A DNA stretch of 64,000 nt from Bradyrhizobium sp. B124. Its GTDB lineage: Bacteria > Pseudomonadota > Alphaproteobacteria > Rhizobiales > Xanthobacteraceae. The DNA is taken from positions 2,356,001 to 2,420,000 of the forward strand of contig NZ_CP152413.1 of NCBI RefSeq assembly GCF_038967635.1. Reading direction: 5' to 3'. Numbering within the stretch: position 1 is the first letter of the stretch; the number at the start of each line of letters is the position of its first letter. Below, one piece after another: positions 24,262 through 34,926 of this stretch. A program made the position numbers and the translations under genes. A model generated the notes under the pieces. The model did not search any database. It was not told the origin of the DNA and saw only the letters and a program-made list of their open reading frames with translations.

Positions 24262-26268
24262 TTAGCCGCGCAACCCGGGCACCAGTTCGGCCCCGGTCTC
24301 GACCTTGAGCGACGAGCCGGCGAAATCGTTTCCGATCGGCTGGCAACCACCGCCGAGATGCTTGGCGAGGAACGCTTCGGTGACGCCGTAGAAGGCAAGC
24401 CGATTTTCCGGCCGCACAAAGCCGTGCCCCTCGTCGGCGAATGTGATGTAGGTCACGGGCACGCCACGCTGCTTGAGCGCATTGACCATCTGCTCGGACT
24501 CGGCCGCCACAACCCTCACGTCACGCATGCCCTGCGCGATCAGGATCGGTTTCACGGCACGCTCGATGTGGGTCAGCGGCGAACGTTCGACCAGGAACGC
24601 GCGACCGGACTCGGTGGCGGGATCGCCGAGCCGATTTTTCCAGACGCTGATCCACGGACCCCAATAGGGCGGGATCGTCGCCATGAAGGTGACGAGATTG
24701 GAGATGCCGAACAGATCGACGATGCAGGCGAAAACGTCGGGCGTCTTGGTCGCGGCGACCAGCGCCGAATAGCCGCCATAGCTGCCGCCGAAGAAGCCGA
24801 CCCGCTTCGGATCGGCGATGCCTTGCGCGATCGCCCAATCGACCGCATCGATCAGGTCGTCATGCATCTTGCCGCCCCATTCGTGGTCGGCGGCCGTGAT
24901 GAAGGCTTTGCCGAAGCCGGTCGAGCCGCGGTAGTTGACGGCAAGCATCGCATAACCCCGGTTGGCGAGCCATTGATGGACCGGGCTGAAACCCCAGGTG
25001 TCGCGGTAATACGGCCCGCCATGGATCACCAGCACCAGCGGCACCACCCCGGCCGCGGCCTCGGCCGGCCGGGTCAGGTAGCAGTTGAGACGCAGGCCAT
25101 CGCGCGAGGGGATCACGACCGGCTCGAGCTTGCGCAACGCGAGACCGTCGAGCGCACGGTGCTGGGTGTAGAGCTTGCGCACCTCGCGCGTCTTGCGGTC
25201 GAGCAGCGCATATTCACCGCTCTCGGTGTCGCGCTCGAAATGGATCGTGCCCAGCCGAAGATCGTCGCTGTTGCTGACAAAGCTGATGTCGCCGGCGCCA
25301 TAGCGGCTGAGATCGGCGAGGTCGTTGGCGACGCTTTGATCGACGGCGTGCCAGCGCATCCGGTCTGTGATCGCCAGCGCCGCCAGTGGCCGGCGATTCT
25401 CGTCGAAGACCGCGCGCACGATGTCGGCATCGTCATCGGCGGCAAGCAGCGTGGTCTGGCGCGTCGCCATGTCGAGGGCGAACAACGCCGCCTTGTCGCG
25501 GCCGCGCGAGTCGATCAGGTACAGCGTCTTGCCGTCGGCGCTGAAATCCAGCAGCTGGGTCGTATCGGTCTCGGCGATCGGCACCGTCATGAACGGGGTC
25601 CAGCTGCCGTCCGGACCGCGCTCGAACATCTCGGCGGAGCCGTCGGCGATCAGGCGCGACGCCAGGCGGAGCTGGAATGTGCTGTCGGTAATCAGCGCGA
25701 TATAGTCGTGGTTCTCGTAGACGAGCTCGCTGGCGCCGGTCACGATGTTGACGCGGTACATGTCGAAGTAGCGCTTGTCGCGCTGGTTGTGCCGCAGCAG
25801 CATCTCCTCGGGGAATTTGCGATCGGACTCCTGCAGGAAGGCCTTGACGCCGGTCTCCGGCGTCAACGGCACAATCTTCCCGTCGGTGATGTCGACGCTG
25901 GCGGCACGCCAGTTTTCGTCGCCGTCGCGCTCGCGGAAGAACACCACATGGCGGTTGGTATGCGCCCAGCGATAGCCGGCCGAGATGTTGCGATCGGTGA
26001 CGCGGGTCACCGGCCGCGCCGCCTTGAGATCGGACAGCGGGGCGACCCAGAGGTTGTTCACACCGTCGAGCGGCGCGACATAGGACAGCTGCGTCCCATC
26101 CGGGCTGAGGCGGACGTTGATGTAGTCGGGATTGTCGAAGAACACCCTGCGCGCGATCAGGCCGGGCGCCTCGCCGCGGGCCGGACCGATCAGGTTGGCA
26201 AATGGCAGCGAGGCGCCGAGCATGGCGGCGCGGCGCAGCAACAGACGACGGTCGATTGGCGCAGGCAT
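24262..26268 (-). CDS. S9-family prolyl oligopeptidase-type peptidase, exported
   Basis: 668 residues with an N-terminal twin-arginine-like signal (RRLLLRRAAMLGASLPFANL), so it is probably periplasmic. A beta-propeller-type region (about 60-400) precedes an alpha/beta hydrolase domain. The nucleophile motif is GGSYGGYSA near residue 500, and the histidine region is FADEGHGFV near the C-terminus. It cleaves short peptides, typically after proline or as a dipeptidyl aminopeptidase. The ATG at 26268 places the signal sequence first. The upstream open frame lacks export features. It sits 78 bases after the MFS exporter on the same strand. Confidence 0.9.
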   Translation of the reverse strand: MPAPIDRRLLLRRAAMLGASLPFANLIGPARGEAPGLIARRVFFDNPDYINVRLSPDGTQLSYVAPLDGVNNLWVAPLSDLKAARPVTRVTDRNISAGYRWAHTNRHVVFFRERDGDENWRAASVDITDGKIVPLTPETGVKAFLQESDRKFPEEMLLRHNQRDKRYFDMYRVNIVTGASELVYENHDYIALITDSTFQLRLASRLIADGSAEMFERGPDGSWTPFMTVPIAETDTTQLLDFSADGKTLYLIDSRGRDKAALFALDMATRQTTLLAADDDADIVRAVFDENRRPLAALAITDRMRWHAVDQSVANDLADLSRYGAGDISFVSNSDDLRLGTIHFERDTESGEYALLDRKTREVRKLYTQHRALDGLALRKLEPVVIPSRDGLRLNCYLTRPAEAAAGVVPLVLVIHGGPYYRDTWGFSPVHQWLANRGYAMLAVNYRGSTGFGKAFITAADHEWGGKMHDDLIDAVDWAIAQGIADPKRVGFFGGSYGGYSALVAATKTPDVFACIVDLFGISNLVTFMATIPPYWGPWISVWKNRLGDPATESGRAFLVERSPLTHIERAVKPILIAQGMRDVRVVAAESEQMVNALKQRGVPVTYITFADEGHGFVRPENRLAFYGVTEAFLAKHLGGGCQPIGNDFAGSSLKVETGAELVPGLRG

Positions 26269-26346
26269 CTGATCAGCCCCCTCGGCGACAGTCCCCGACG
26301 GCGCAAGGTTAGATGCCGCGCCGCGACCGCGCAACGACCGCCTCGC

Positions 26347-27765
26347 TCATTGCCGCGCTTGTGATGATGCGCCGATCCAGATCAGCGCAGCGGCGGCAAG
26401 CAATACGCCGGCGGAGATCACGAGTGCCGCATGCAGGCCGGAAATGAAGGCCGCGGACCGGCCGACCATCGAGCCGAACAGCGCGACACCCAGCACGCTG
26501 CCGGTCTGCCGGGTCGCATTCAGCACCCCGGCCGCGATCCCGGCATGCTGTGGCTCGGCACTGCCGAGCAGCGCCGATGTCAGGGGCGGCACCAGCAGGC
26601 CGAGGCCGCCGCTGATTGCCAGCAGTTGCAGGCAGATCGCGAAATAGCTGGTACCGGGACCGATGAACAGCATCGCCAGACATCCGGCGGCCGAGATCGC
26701 GGCGCCGAGCGCGATCGTCCCCGGCGCGCCAATCCGCTCCGCGACATGCGGCGCGATCAAATTGGCGGGCAGCACGGCGCCGAGCATCGGCACGAATGCG
26801 AGGCCGGTGGCGAACGCCGACAGCCCGTTGACTTGCTGGAAGTAGAGGCTGAGCACGAAGATCAGCCCGTAGAACGCAACGTTCACCAGCAGGCCGACCA
26901 GCGAGGTCAGGGCAAACATCCTGTTGCTGAACAGCGAGAGCGGCAGCATCGGCTGCGCGGTGCGCGCCTCATGCCAGATGAACAGCACGGAGAAGACGGC
27001 CCCCAGAGCGAAGCCTGCGACCACGAACGGGCTATCCCAGCCGAGCGCTCCGCCCTCGATGAGCGCGCCGGCCAGCGTGCCGAGCGCGGCGATCGCCGCA
27101 ATTTGTCCCGGCAGATCGAGCCGGTGCTGGAGATGGCGCGTGGTTTCGCCGGCAAAGCGCCAGGCGAGCCACAGCCCGGCCAGGCCGATCGGCAGATTGA
27201 CCAGGAAGATCGCGCGCCAGCCGACCAGCGTGATCAGCCCGCCGCCGACGAACGGGCCGGCGGTCAGCGCAAGGCTCGCTCCGGCGGCCCAGACGCCGAC
27301 CGCGCGTCCGCGCTCCTTGTCGTCCGTATAGGCGTGGCGGAGCAGCGCGAGCGAGTTCGGCACCAGGATGGCCGCGGCCAGCCCCTGCACGCAGCGCGCG
27401 GCGATCAGCGTCACGGCATCAGGCGCGACGGCGCACCCAACCGACGCCGCGGTGAAGATGGCAAAGCCGGCCATGAAAACGCGCTTGGCGCCGATCCGGT
27501 CGCCGAGCGCGCCCGCGGTCAGGATGAAGGCGGCAAAAGCGATGGTGTAGGCGCTGACCACCCATTGCAGCTCGGCAACGCCGCCGCCGAGCGAGCCGCC
27601 GATGGCGTTGAGCGCCGTATTGACGATGGTGACGTCGAGCTGCACGACGCCGTACCCGAGGCTCATTGCGGCGAGCGTCAACGTCGCCGCAAGCCCGGTC
27701 GGCTGCTGATGCGACGCCGCGCGCTGATCCGGCACGCGCCGGAGGTTCAGGGATGTCTGTTGCAT
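26347..27765 (-). CDS. MFS multidrug exporter, DHA2 (EmrB/QacA) type
   Basis: 472 residues with about 14 hydrophobic segments. Motif A-like GALGDRIGAKRVFMAGFAIF lies after the second helix, and motif C-like GVWAAGASLALTAGPFVGGG in helix 5. The first helix has the LDVTIVNTALNAIG signature of the DHA2 family. It is a proton-driven exporter of drug-like compounds in the inner membrane. The ATG at 27765 was chosen because GAGG lies eight bases upstream. No membrane-fusion partner gene is adjacent. An inverted repeat 59 bases upstream may be an operator. Confidence 0.9.
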   Translation of the reverse strand: MQQTSLNLRRVPDQRAASHQQPTGLAATLTLAAMSLGYGVVQLDVTIVNTALNAIGGSLGGGVAELQWVVSAYTIAFAAFILTAGALGDRIGAKRVFMAGFAIFTAASVGCAVAPDAVTLIAARCVQGLAAAILVPNSLALLRHAYTDDKERGRAVGVWAAGASLALTAGPFVGGGLITLVGWRAIFLVNLPIGLAGLWLAWRFAGETTRHLQHRLDLPGQIAAIAALGTLAGALIEGGALGWDSPFVVAGFALGAVFSVLFIWHEARTAQPMLPLSLFSNRMFALTSLVGLLVNVAFYGLIFVLSLYFQQVNGLSAFATGLAFVPMLGAVLPANLIAPHVAERIGAPGTIALGAAISAAGCLAMLFIGPGTSYFAICLQLLAISGGLGLLVPPLTSALLGSAEPQHAGIAAGVLNATRQTGSVLGVALFGSMVGRSAAFISGLHAALVISAGVLLAAAALIWIGASSQARQ

Positions 27766-28381
27766 GGTCTTGACCTCGCTCTGCGCAACCAATGCGAGAG
27801 ATAGGTCTTCGTTTCTCAATGATACTTCGCTGTGGATCGAAGTGTTCTATCGCCATGCCGGCCGGGGCCGCGTCGCCGCGCGCTGTTGCGCGGCGTTTTG
27901 CCTCAATAGACCTACGGACCGCCCACAGGGCGCCTCATTCCGGCCCGAACCGCGGTCCACAGCCGGATCACGCAGATGCGCACATCGACTTCACGCTTTG
28001 GTAAACGCCGCAGCCGGCCCGGACCTCCCCCACGCTGATGCATATCGTCTATTCGCTCCGCTCCGACGGCCCCGCAGTGGCGCTGCGACGGCGGCAAAAA
28101 CGGCAGAAATATCGACGAAATCGCCTGGAACGGCTGAAGGATGGCGGAACATGCAGTGGTCCCGTCGTGGACGATGATATGGCTGCGACTCACATTCCGC
28201 AGCGCGAGAACATATGTAGCCAGTATGACAACAACGCTGGACGGGAGCCGAAGGTTGCCTTGTCAAGGGCTGCACAACGCATCGGTTTTGCCTTATGGGT
28301 CATCGCGTACGGTGCGTTTGCCCGTCACCCGTCGCCGTCCGTGACTGGGTCCCACTGAAATTGTCCCTGCCGGGAGGATGA
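27766..28381. other. Divergent intergenic region, no gene seen
   Basis: 616 bases between the exporter and the divergent membrane protein. Reading frames here are short, and none has a credible ribosome-binding site. Only the inverted repeat at 27824-27843 stands out. Confidence 0.5.
27824..27843. promoter_or_regulatory. Inverted repeat upstream of the MFS exporter, possible operator
   Basis: ACTTCG, eight bases, CGAAGT lies 59 bases upstream of the exporter's ATG. Size and position suit a TetR/MarR-type repressor site. No such regulator lies next to it, so the assignment is weak. Confidence 0.3.
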
Positions 28382-29458
28382 ATGCTTCGGCTGCTGACCA
28401 CGCTTGGGCGTGGCTTCAAGGAAAAGATCGGCTGGAAACGGCTCGGGATCGCTGCGAGCGTGCTCATCATCGCGTTCGCGGTCGCGACGCTTGTCCACAC
28501 CCTGAAGGGCGTCGATACCGGTATCATCCTCACCGCGCTGACCGACATCGCGCCGCACCGGATCGCGCTGGCGGCGCTCTGCGTGGTCGGGGCGTTCTGC
28601 ACGCTGACCTTCTATGACTTCTTCGCGCTGCGCACGATCGGCAAGACCCACGTCCCCTACCGGATCGCAGCGCTGTCGAGCTTCACCAGCTACACGATCG
28701 GCCACAATATCGGCGCCACCGTCTTTACCGGCGGCGCGATCCGCTTCCGGATCTATTCCGATTACGGCCTCTCCGCGATCGACGTCGCCAAGATCTGCTT
28801 TCTCTCGGGCCTGACCTTCTGGCTCGGCAATCTGTTCGTGCTCGGCTTCGGCATGGCCTGGCACCCCGCGGCGGCGTCGGCGATGGACCTGCTGCCGCCG
28901 GCGATGAACCGGCTGATCGCGCTCGGCTGCCTTGCCGGCATCGGCGCCTATTTCGTCTGGCTCCTGACCGGCGAGAAGCGCCGCGAGCTCGGCCAGAACG
29001 GCTGGAAGGTGGTGCTGCCCTCGGCCAAGCTGACGCTGCTGCAGATCGTCATCGGCGTGGTCGATCTCGGCTTCTGCGCGCTCGCCATGTATCTCCTGAT
29101 GCCGACCGAGCCGCATATCGACTTCGTCTCGCTGGCGGTGGTGTTCATCCTGGCGACGCTGCTCGGCTTTGCGAGCCACGCCCCCGGCTCGATCGGCGTG
29201 TTCGACGCTGCGATGCTGGTGGCGCTGCCGGAGTTCAGCAAGGAGCAATTGCTGGCGACGCTGGTCGTGTTCCGTATCCTCTATTTCCTGATCCCGTTCG
29301 GGATTTCGATCTCGATCATGGGCATGCGCGAGCTGTGGCTCAACGTGGTGCGGCCCTGGCAGGAACGAAAAAGACTCAGCCAAGCCTGCACGGCTTCGGC
29401 GACCGTGCGGCAACCGATCGAAAGCCGGCAGCAGCAGATCAGGCGGCTGAGACGGTAA
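28382..29458 (+). CDS. Lysylphosphatidylglycerol synthase-type membrane protein (UPF0104/YbhN-like)
   Basis: 358 residues with about eight membrane helices. It matches the integral membrane half of MprF-type flippases/UPF0104 proteins. Signature segments are FTSYTIGHNIGATVFTGGAI, RFRIYSDYGLSAIDVAKI and SHAPGSIGVFDAAMLVALPE. No aminoacyl-transferase domain is present, so it is unlikely to make lysyl-PG alone. It may move or handle lipid. The ATG at 28382 follows CCGGGAGGATGA. The C-terminus is Gln/Arg-rich. It is followed by the SGNH hydrolase 119 bases downstream. Confidence 0.85.
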   Translation: MLRLLTTLGRGFKEKIGWKRLGIAASVLIIAFAVATLVHTLKGVDTGIILTALTDIAPHRIALAALCVVGAFCTLTFYDFFALRTIGKTHVPYRIAALSSFTSYTIGHNIGATVFTGGAIRFRIYSDYGLSAIDVAKICFLSGLTFWLGNLFVLGFGMAWHPAAASAMDLLPPAMNRLIALGCLAGIGAYFVWLLTGEKRRELGQNGWKVVLPSAKLTLLQIVIGVVDLGFCALAMYLLMPTEPHIDFVSLAVVFILATLLGFASHAPGSIGVFDAAMLVALPEFSKEQLLATLVVFRILYFLIPFGISISIMGMRELWLNVVRPWQERKRLSQACTASATVRQPIESRQQQIRRLRR

Positions 29459-29577
29459 CAGCGAACGTTATCGGCCCCAAGGTCCCCTGCTTTCAGTCCC
29501 GGTGTTTCGATCCCGGATTGTTGGTCTCTGCAGCCGCTTCTCTTATTTTCGCCGTACCACTCGCGTCAAACCGCGCC

Positions 29578-31539
29578 ATGATTGGCTTTCTGGTTCGATT
29601 TTCGTTTCGTGTCACGGTCTGCAGCGTGCTGCTCGGCAGCGCGCTCGCGGCGGTATTGGCGTCAACCGCCGACGCGCAGGATACCCAGCTCTCGATCTCC
29701 TGGGAGGTCCGCAACCGCTTCCGACTGTTCCGCGAGGAACGCGACTTCCGTCTGCATGTCGAAAGCGGGCTCGGCCGCAGCGTGCTGGCCTCGGAGCAGG
29801 CGCTGGAACTGCAAAGCGACGGCCGCGGCTGGGCGCGCAACACGGTCAACCGGCTCTGCATCGACCTGCAGGGCCGCGTCAGCGAGCCTTGCACCCGCGA
29901 CAACGTCAAGGAAAGCTATCTGACGCCGATCGATCACCCGATCGTGGTGCGGCTCACGGGTCCGGTTCCGGTCGGCGCGACCTGCGCCTGGTCGTTCGAC
30001 GACGGCGACGGGCCGCAATCCTCGACATTCGATTGCGCCGAGCCGGTCAATCTGCGCGTCCGCTACGGCCGCACCACGGTCGCGACCGTCGATGTCGCCA
30101 GCGGCTCGGATGCCAACCAGCGCGTGACGACCCAGATCGCGGTGCGCGATTTGCTGATCGCCGGCCTCGGCGACAGCATCGCATCCGGCGAAGGCAATCC
30201 CGATCGTGCGATCGCACTTTCCGACGAGGGGTTCTGCTTCCGCTCCTATCTCGGCGGCGCGCAATACTACCGGCCGAGCCGCGCCGGCTACAAAGGCGGC
30301 CGCGCCTGCGAAGCGCCCGACACCCTGACCAACTGGCAGCGCCAGAGCGCGCTGTGGCTCAACTCGGCCTGTCATCGTTCGCTGTACAGCTACCAGACCC
30401 GCACCGCGCTTGCGCTCGCCGTGCAATATCCGCACATCGCGGTGACCTATCTGCCGCTGGCCTGCACCGGCGCCACCATCGCCGACGGCCTGCTCGGCTC
30501 GCAGCAGGCGCGGGAATGTCTGCCGACGAAGACCGCCAACACCTGCTCGGGCACCGTCAGCGGCCAGATCGCGGAGCTGCGCACGGCACTCACAGCCGCC
30601 AAGCGCCGACAGCCGGACCGAACGCTCGATCTCGTGCTGCTGTCGGTCGGCGCCAACGACATCTACTTCTCCGGCCTTGTCGCCAACGTGATCGTCGACA
30701 CGCCGACCGAACGCGCGCTGTTCAGCCAGGGCGGCTCGATGGCCAGCGTCGACGATGCCCGTTCGGCACTGGCGCGCGACCTGCCGGCCGACTTCGCCAA
30801 GCTGCGCGATGCGCTGAAGCCGTTGGTCGGCGGCGACCTCTCGCACGTGGTCTACACGGCCTACGCCAATCCGGCGCTGGCCAATGGCGGCGCGCCCTGC
30901 CCCGGCGGCCGCGCCGGCTTCGAGATCCATCCCTCGTTCAACGCCGATCCGAAGCGGCTCGCGGCGGTCTCGGGCTTCGTGCAGAACGAGTTCCTGCCGC
31001 AGCTCAAGGCGATCGCGCAGTGCCAGTCCGGCATCATCTGCCGCAATCCGCAGGCCGACCGCATGACCTTCGTCGATGCGCATCAGGATGCGTTTGCAAG
31101 CCACGGCTTCTGCGCACGCGCGTCGACCGATCCGGAGTTCGACCGCGACTGCTTCGCCGCCAACGGCGACAGCTTCGTCTCCGACATCGTCGCCGCGGCC
31201 AACCAGCCGCTCAAATGCGGCCGCAGCGCCGGCGAATACCGCGCCTATCTGCCGCGGGCGCGCTGGATCCGCGACGCCAATGACAGCTATTTCGCGGCGA
31301 TGACCTACCCGCAGGGCCTGCCGTCCTCGATGCAGCCAACCGACATCCACGATGCGACATGGGGCATCCTGTCGGCTGTGTATGGCGGCGCGGTGCATCC
31401 CAGCGCCGAAGGTCATGCGGCGATGGCCGATGCCGCGGTCCCCGCAGCCGCCACCGTGCTTCAGTTGAACACGACAGTGCCTGAGGTGATCTCCGAGCCG
31501 GTCGCGCCATTGCCGCCGACGGCACCGGTGCAACGCTGA
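29578..31539 (+). CDS. Exported SGNH/GDSL-type hydrolase, large
   Basis: 653 residues with a signal peptide (VCSVLLGSALAAVLASTADA, QD). Residues 40-190 are a beta-rich N-terminal extension. The hydrolase domain has block I LGDSIASGEGN (Ser nucleophile), block III SVGANDIYF (Asn) and a C-terminal GGAVHPSAEGH (catalytic His). The fold removes acyl groups from lipids, glycans or peptidoglycan substituents. About ten cysteines suggest disulfides in the periplasm. The frame is open upstream to 29335, but the signal peptide fixes the start at 29578. The substrate is unknown. Confidence 0.85.
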   Translation: MIGFLVRFSFRVTVCSVLLGSALAAVLASTADAQDTQLSISWEVRNRFRLFREERDFRLHVESGLGRSVLASEQALELQSDGRGWARNTVNRLCIDLQGRVSEPCTRDNVKESYLTPIDHPIVVRLTGPVPVGATCAWSFDDGDGPQSSTFDCAEPVNLRVRYGRTTVATVDVASGSDANQRVTTQIAVRDLLIAGLGDSIASGEGNPDRAIALSDEGFCFRSYLGGAQYYRPSRAGYKGGRACEAPDTLTNWQRQSALWLNSACHRSLYSYQTRTALALAVQYPHIAVTYLPLACTGATIADGLLGSQQARECLPTKTANTCSGTVSGQIAELRTALTAAKRRQPDRTLDLVLLSVGANDIYFSGLVANVIVDTPTERALFSQGGSMASVDDARSALARDLPADFAKLRDALKPLVGGDLSHVVYTAYANPALANGGAPCPGGRAGFEIHPSFNADPKRLAAVSGFVQNEFLPQLKAIAQCQSGIICRNPQADRMTFVDAHQDAFASHGFCARASTDPEFDRDCFAANGDSFVSDIVAAANQPLKCGRSAGEYRAYLPRARWIRDANDSYFAAMTYPQGLPSSMQPTDIHDATWGILSAVYGGAVHPSAEGHAAMADAAVPAAATVLQLNTTVPEVISEPVAPLPPTAPVQR

Positions 31540-31603
31540 ACGCTGCACGCTCGCGACGCCGCACGCGTGCGGCCGCGAACCAACGTGATCCCAATGAGGG
31601 TGT

Positions 31604-32185
31604 CTAGTGCCGCTTCGTCGCGGGCAAGGGCGCCGGTGGCGGCGGCGGCTTTATCGCTGCGGCTTGCGCCGGCAGATATTTGGCGACGATTGTGGGATCG
31701 AGCTGCGCCATCGCCGTGTCCGGCAGCCGGGTCCAGACCTCGTCCTTGCCGAACAGCGAGATGCCGAGATAGCCGCGCATGGTCAGCGTCTGTCCATCGG
31801 CGCTCAGCGTCATCTTGGCCTTGTAGACCTTGCCGTTGCGCGGATCGAGCACGTTGCCGCCTTCATAGGCGAGCCCGTTGCGCTTCATGTCGCGGATCAG
31901 GGGAATGCCAAGCCACGGCATGTCCTTGCGATCGTCGGTGCATTTCGTGCAGACCGGATTGGGCGGATCGCCGGGCGCTGAGAACATCTTTGCGATCATG
32001 CCTTCGAACAGGCCGTTGCGCTCGATCACCAGGAACCAGCCTTCGGGCTTGCCGTCTTCGATCTTCTGCCAGAGTCCGGCCGCCGATAGCTCGGCCGCGG
32101 AAGCTGCAAGCGGAGCAGCTAGCGCAAAGGCCGTAGCGATCGCCAGGATCAGCCGAAGTCTGGATAGCGTGTTCCGCATCATCAT
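31604..32185 (-). CDS. DUF2147 exported protein
   Basis: 193 residues with a signal peptide ([20 protein letters not shown]). The DUF2147 domain holds [49 protein letters not shown] and [20 protein letters not shown]. The family is a periplasmic beta-barrel-like domain of unknown ligand. The C-terminus is Pro-rich ([11 protein letters not shown]). Three tandem ATGs (32185, 32182, 32179) follow a TCAGG. The exact one cannot be decided. It stands alone after the SGNH gene and before the FNR gene. Confidence 0.85.
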   Translation of the reverse strand: MMMRNTLSRLRLILAIATAFALAAPLAASAAELSAAGLWQKIEDGKPEGWFLVIERNGLFEGMIAKMFSAPGDPPNPVCTKCTDDRKDMPWLGIPLIRDMKRNGLAYEGGNVLDPRNGKVYKAKMTLSADGQTLTMRGYLGISLFGKDEVWTRLPDTAMAQLDPTIVAKYLPAQAAAIKPPPPPAPLPATKRH

Positions 32186-32306
32186 CACCTGATCAATCGA
32201 CAAACTCGATTACGAGCAGACTACGGCCATTTCGCGGAGTGTTCCAGTACCCGCGCCGCACGGGCAATGCCCCATGCCCCCGGCATTGGTCGCTGCTGAA
32301 GTGGAA

Positions 32307-33347
<1,041 letters not shown>

Positions 33348-33483
33348 TCAGTTGAGATCGACTGGACGGCTTTCGCCTGCCCAGCCAAGTATGGCCGGAT
33401 CGGGACATGCATAATAGGGACAGCGGCTGGCGCGGCAACCCCTTGCCGAGCCTGCGCAACTCGGCTGTATGGGCGGGAAACCG

Positions 33484-33960
33484 ATGGAGATCCCCCTCGT
33501 GAATGCCCCTGTCCGCGCCGACGATGCACCGCGCCTGGAAGACTTTCCCTATCGCCTGTCCGACAATGTGCGCTTTGCCGATCTCGACCCGAACGGGCAC
33601 GTCAACAACGCCGTCTATGCGAGCTATTTTGAGACCGGCCGCGTCACGCTGGTGAAGGACCTCAGCATGGGGCTGATGCCGGCCGGGCTTGGCTGGATCA
33701 TGGTGCGGCTCGACATCCATTTCCGCGCCGAGCTGCACTGGCCGGGACAGATCGAGCTCGGGCTGGGTCTCGTCAAGTTCGGACGGACGTCGACCACTTT
33801 CGATCAGGTGGTATTTTCGGAAGGGAGATGCGTGGCATCGGCGAAGGCGGTCACCGTGATGATCGATGAGGCCACGCGCAGACCGACGCCGCTGCCGGCG
33901 GAGGTCAAGCAGAACTTCCGCCGCTGGGTCCGTCGCGGGGTGAACCCGGACGGCGAATAG
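33484..33960 (+). CDS. Acyl-CoA thioesterase, 4-hydroxybenzoyl-CoA thioesterase family
   Basis: 158 residues, a single hotdog-fold domain. The catalytic motif NVRFADLDPNGHVNNAVYAS has the Asp typical of the 4HBT/YbgC group. It is a cytoplasmic thioesterase. Substrate choice is not readable. An earlier in-frame ATG at 33469 is possible. 33484 has GGGCGGG upstream at better spacing. It is divergent from the FNR gene. Confidence 0.85.
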   Translation: MEIPLVNAPVRADDAPRLEDFPYRLSDNVRFADLDPNGHVNNAVYASYFETGRVTLVKDLSMGLMPAGLGWIMVRLDIHFRAELHWPGQIELGLGLVKFGRTSTTFDQVVFSEGRCVASAKAVTVMIDEATRRPTPLPAEVKQNFRRWVRRGVNPDGE

Positions 33961-33970
33961 GGGACGACAG

Positions 33971-34026
33971 AGCGCTTTCGAGCGAAGTGGATACCGGTTC
34001 GCGTGAAGAAAACGCGTCAAAACAAA
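33971..34026 (-). repeat. Dispersed repeat, third copy of the 1371-1475 family
   Basis: Read on the minus strand, TTGACGCGTTTTCTTCACGCG, CCGGTATCCACTTCGCTCG and AAAGCGCT match the tandem copies at 1371-1475 with few changes. It sits directly after the thioesterase stop codon. Confidence 0.7.
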
Positions 34027-34028
34027 AT

Positions 34029-34069
34029 CTAGAGCCCCGCTCCGATTCAGTCGGAACGAAGGGCTCTAG
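34029..34069. terminator. Nested hairpin between convergent genes
   Basis: CTAGAGCCC (34029-34037) pairs with GGGCTCTAG (34061-34069) and encloses a second stem TCCGA/TCGGA (34041-34055). It overlaps the last codons of the ferredoxin gene and lies between convergent genes. It may act as a bidirectional terminator. Short T-runs are lacking, and it may instead be a dispersed repeat. Confidence 0.5.
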
Positions 34070-34386
34070 GCCTGCCGCTCCGGCGTTGACACGACCAGTC
34101 CGTCGAGATCGTCGGTCACCTTGATCTGGCAGGACAGCCGCGAATTCGGACGCACGTCGAAGCCGAAATCCAGCATGTCCTCTTCCATCGGCGACGGCGC
34201 GCCGACCTTCTCGCGCCACGCGTCATCGACATAGACATGGCAGGTCGCACAGGCGCAGGCGCCACCGCATTCGGCTTCAATGCCGGGAATGGCGTTGCGG
34301 ATCGCACCTTCCATCACTGTCGCGCCGTTCTCGATATCAATGGAGCGTTTCTCTCCGGAATGGTCGATAAAGTGTATTTTGGCCAT
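34066..34386 (-). CDS. 2Fe-2S ferredoxin, adrenodoxin/FdxB type
   Basis: 106 residues. Four cysteine ligands are in [20 protein letters not shown] (CX5CX2C, near residues 40-49) and LSCQI near residue 87. The spacing is that of adrenodoxin-type ferredoxins. The C-terminus matches that group too ([14 protein letters not shown]). Such ferredoxins serve P450s or Fe-S assembly. The TrxR-like FNR at 32307 could reduce it. The gene stands alone on the minus strand. Confidence 0.92.
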   Translation of the reverse strand: MAKIHFIDHSGEKRSIDIENGATVMEGAIRNAIPGIEAECGGACACATCHVYVDDAWREKVGAPSPMEEDMLDFGFDVRPNSRLSCQIKVTDDLDGLVVSTPERQA

Positions 34387-34548
34387 GATTGCTCGTGCTG
34401 CCGGAATGCGCCGGACGATGGTTGGAAAGGTCCCGGGCAGTCGTATAACGGGTCGATCCGTACAGCGCTAGCGCGGAGACCGAAAACCTGCCGGCCGGCC
34501 GGGACGGCGCCCAGACCGTTGCCGCAGGCCGTGGAGGTGCTGGAAAGC

Positions 34549-34926
34549 CTAGGAGCGGCCCAGAATCAGCTCGATCGCCGTACGCGCCTCGGCGATCGCG
34601 GCCCCGAGCGCGGCGAGCGGCTGGGCCGGGTCGGAACCCGCAGTCAGCGCGGTTTCCAGGTTGGCGGCAGCCTCGGCGACACCGAAGGCGCCAATCGCCC
34701 GCGCCGATCCTTTCAGGGTGTGGGCGTGGGTCGGAGCCTCGGGCCGCAGGGCAGCCAGTTCGCCGAGGATCCGGGCCGACTGGGTCGAGAACATCGCCAA
34801 CACTTCCCGCTCCAGGCCCGGGTCGCCCAGCGTCATCCGTCGAAGGTGATCGACGTCGATCGGCCCGTCGCCCGGCGCGAGCGGCGGCGATTGCGTCCAT
34901 TCAACCCGTTCGAGATGAAGCGGCAT
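34549..34926 (-). CDS. Hpt (histidine phosphotransfer) domain protein
   Basis: 125 residues. The phosphorylatable His is in HTLKGSARAIGAFGVAE near residue 70, the standard HxLKGxA motif. It is a single-domain Hpt, probably an intermediate in a phosphorelay. No kinase or response regulator lies next to it. The ATG at 34926 was chosen since ACAGG lies just upstream and the preceding frame is basic and non-homologous. Its 5' end is 380 bases from the giant polar-growth gene, divergently transcribed. Confidence 0.85.
   Translation of the reverse strand: MPLHLERVEWTQSPPLAPGDGPIDVDHLRRMTLGDPGLEREVLAMFSTQSARILGELAALRPEAPTHAHTLKGSARAIGAFGVAEAAANLETALTAGSDPAQPLAALGAAIAEARTAIELILGRS

Noticed and set aside
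24208..26364. A 718-codon plus-strand frame over the S9 peptidase gene
   Set aside because: Antisense shadow. The minus strand has a twin-Arg signal and catalytic motifs.
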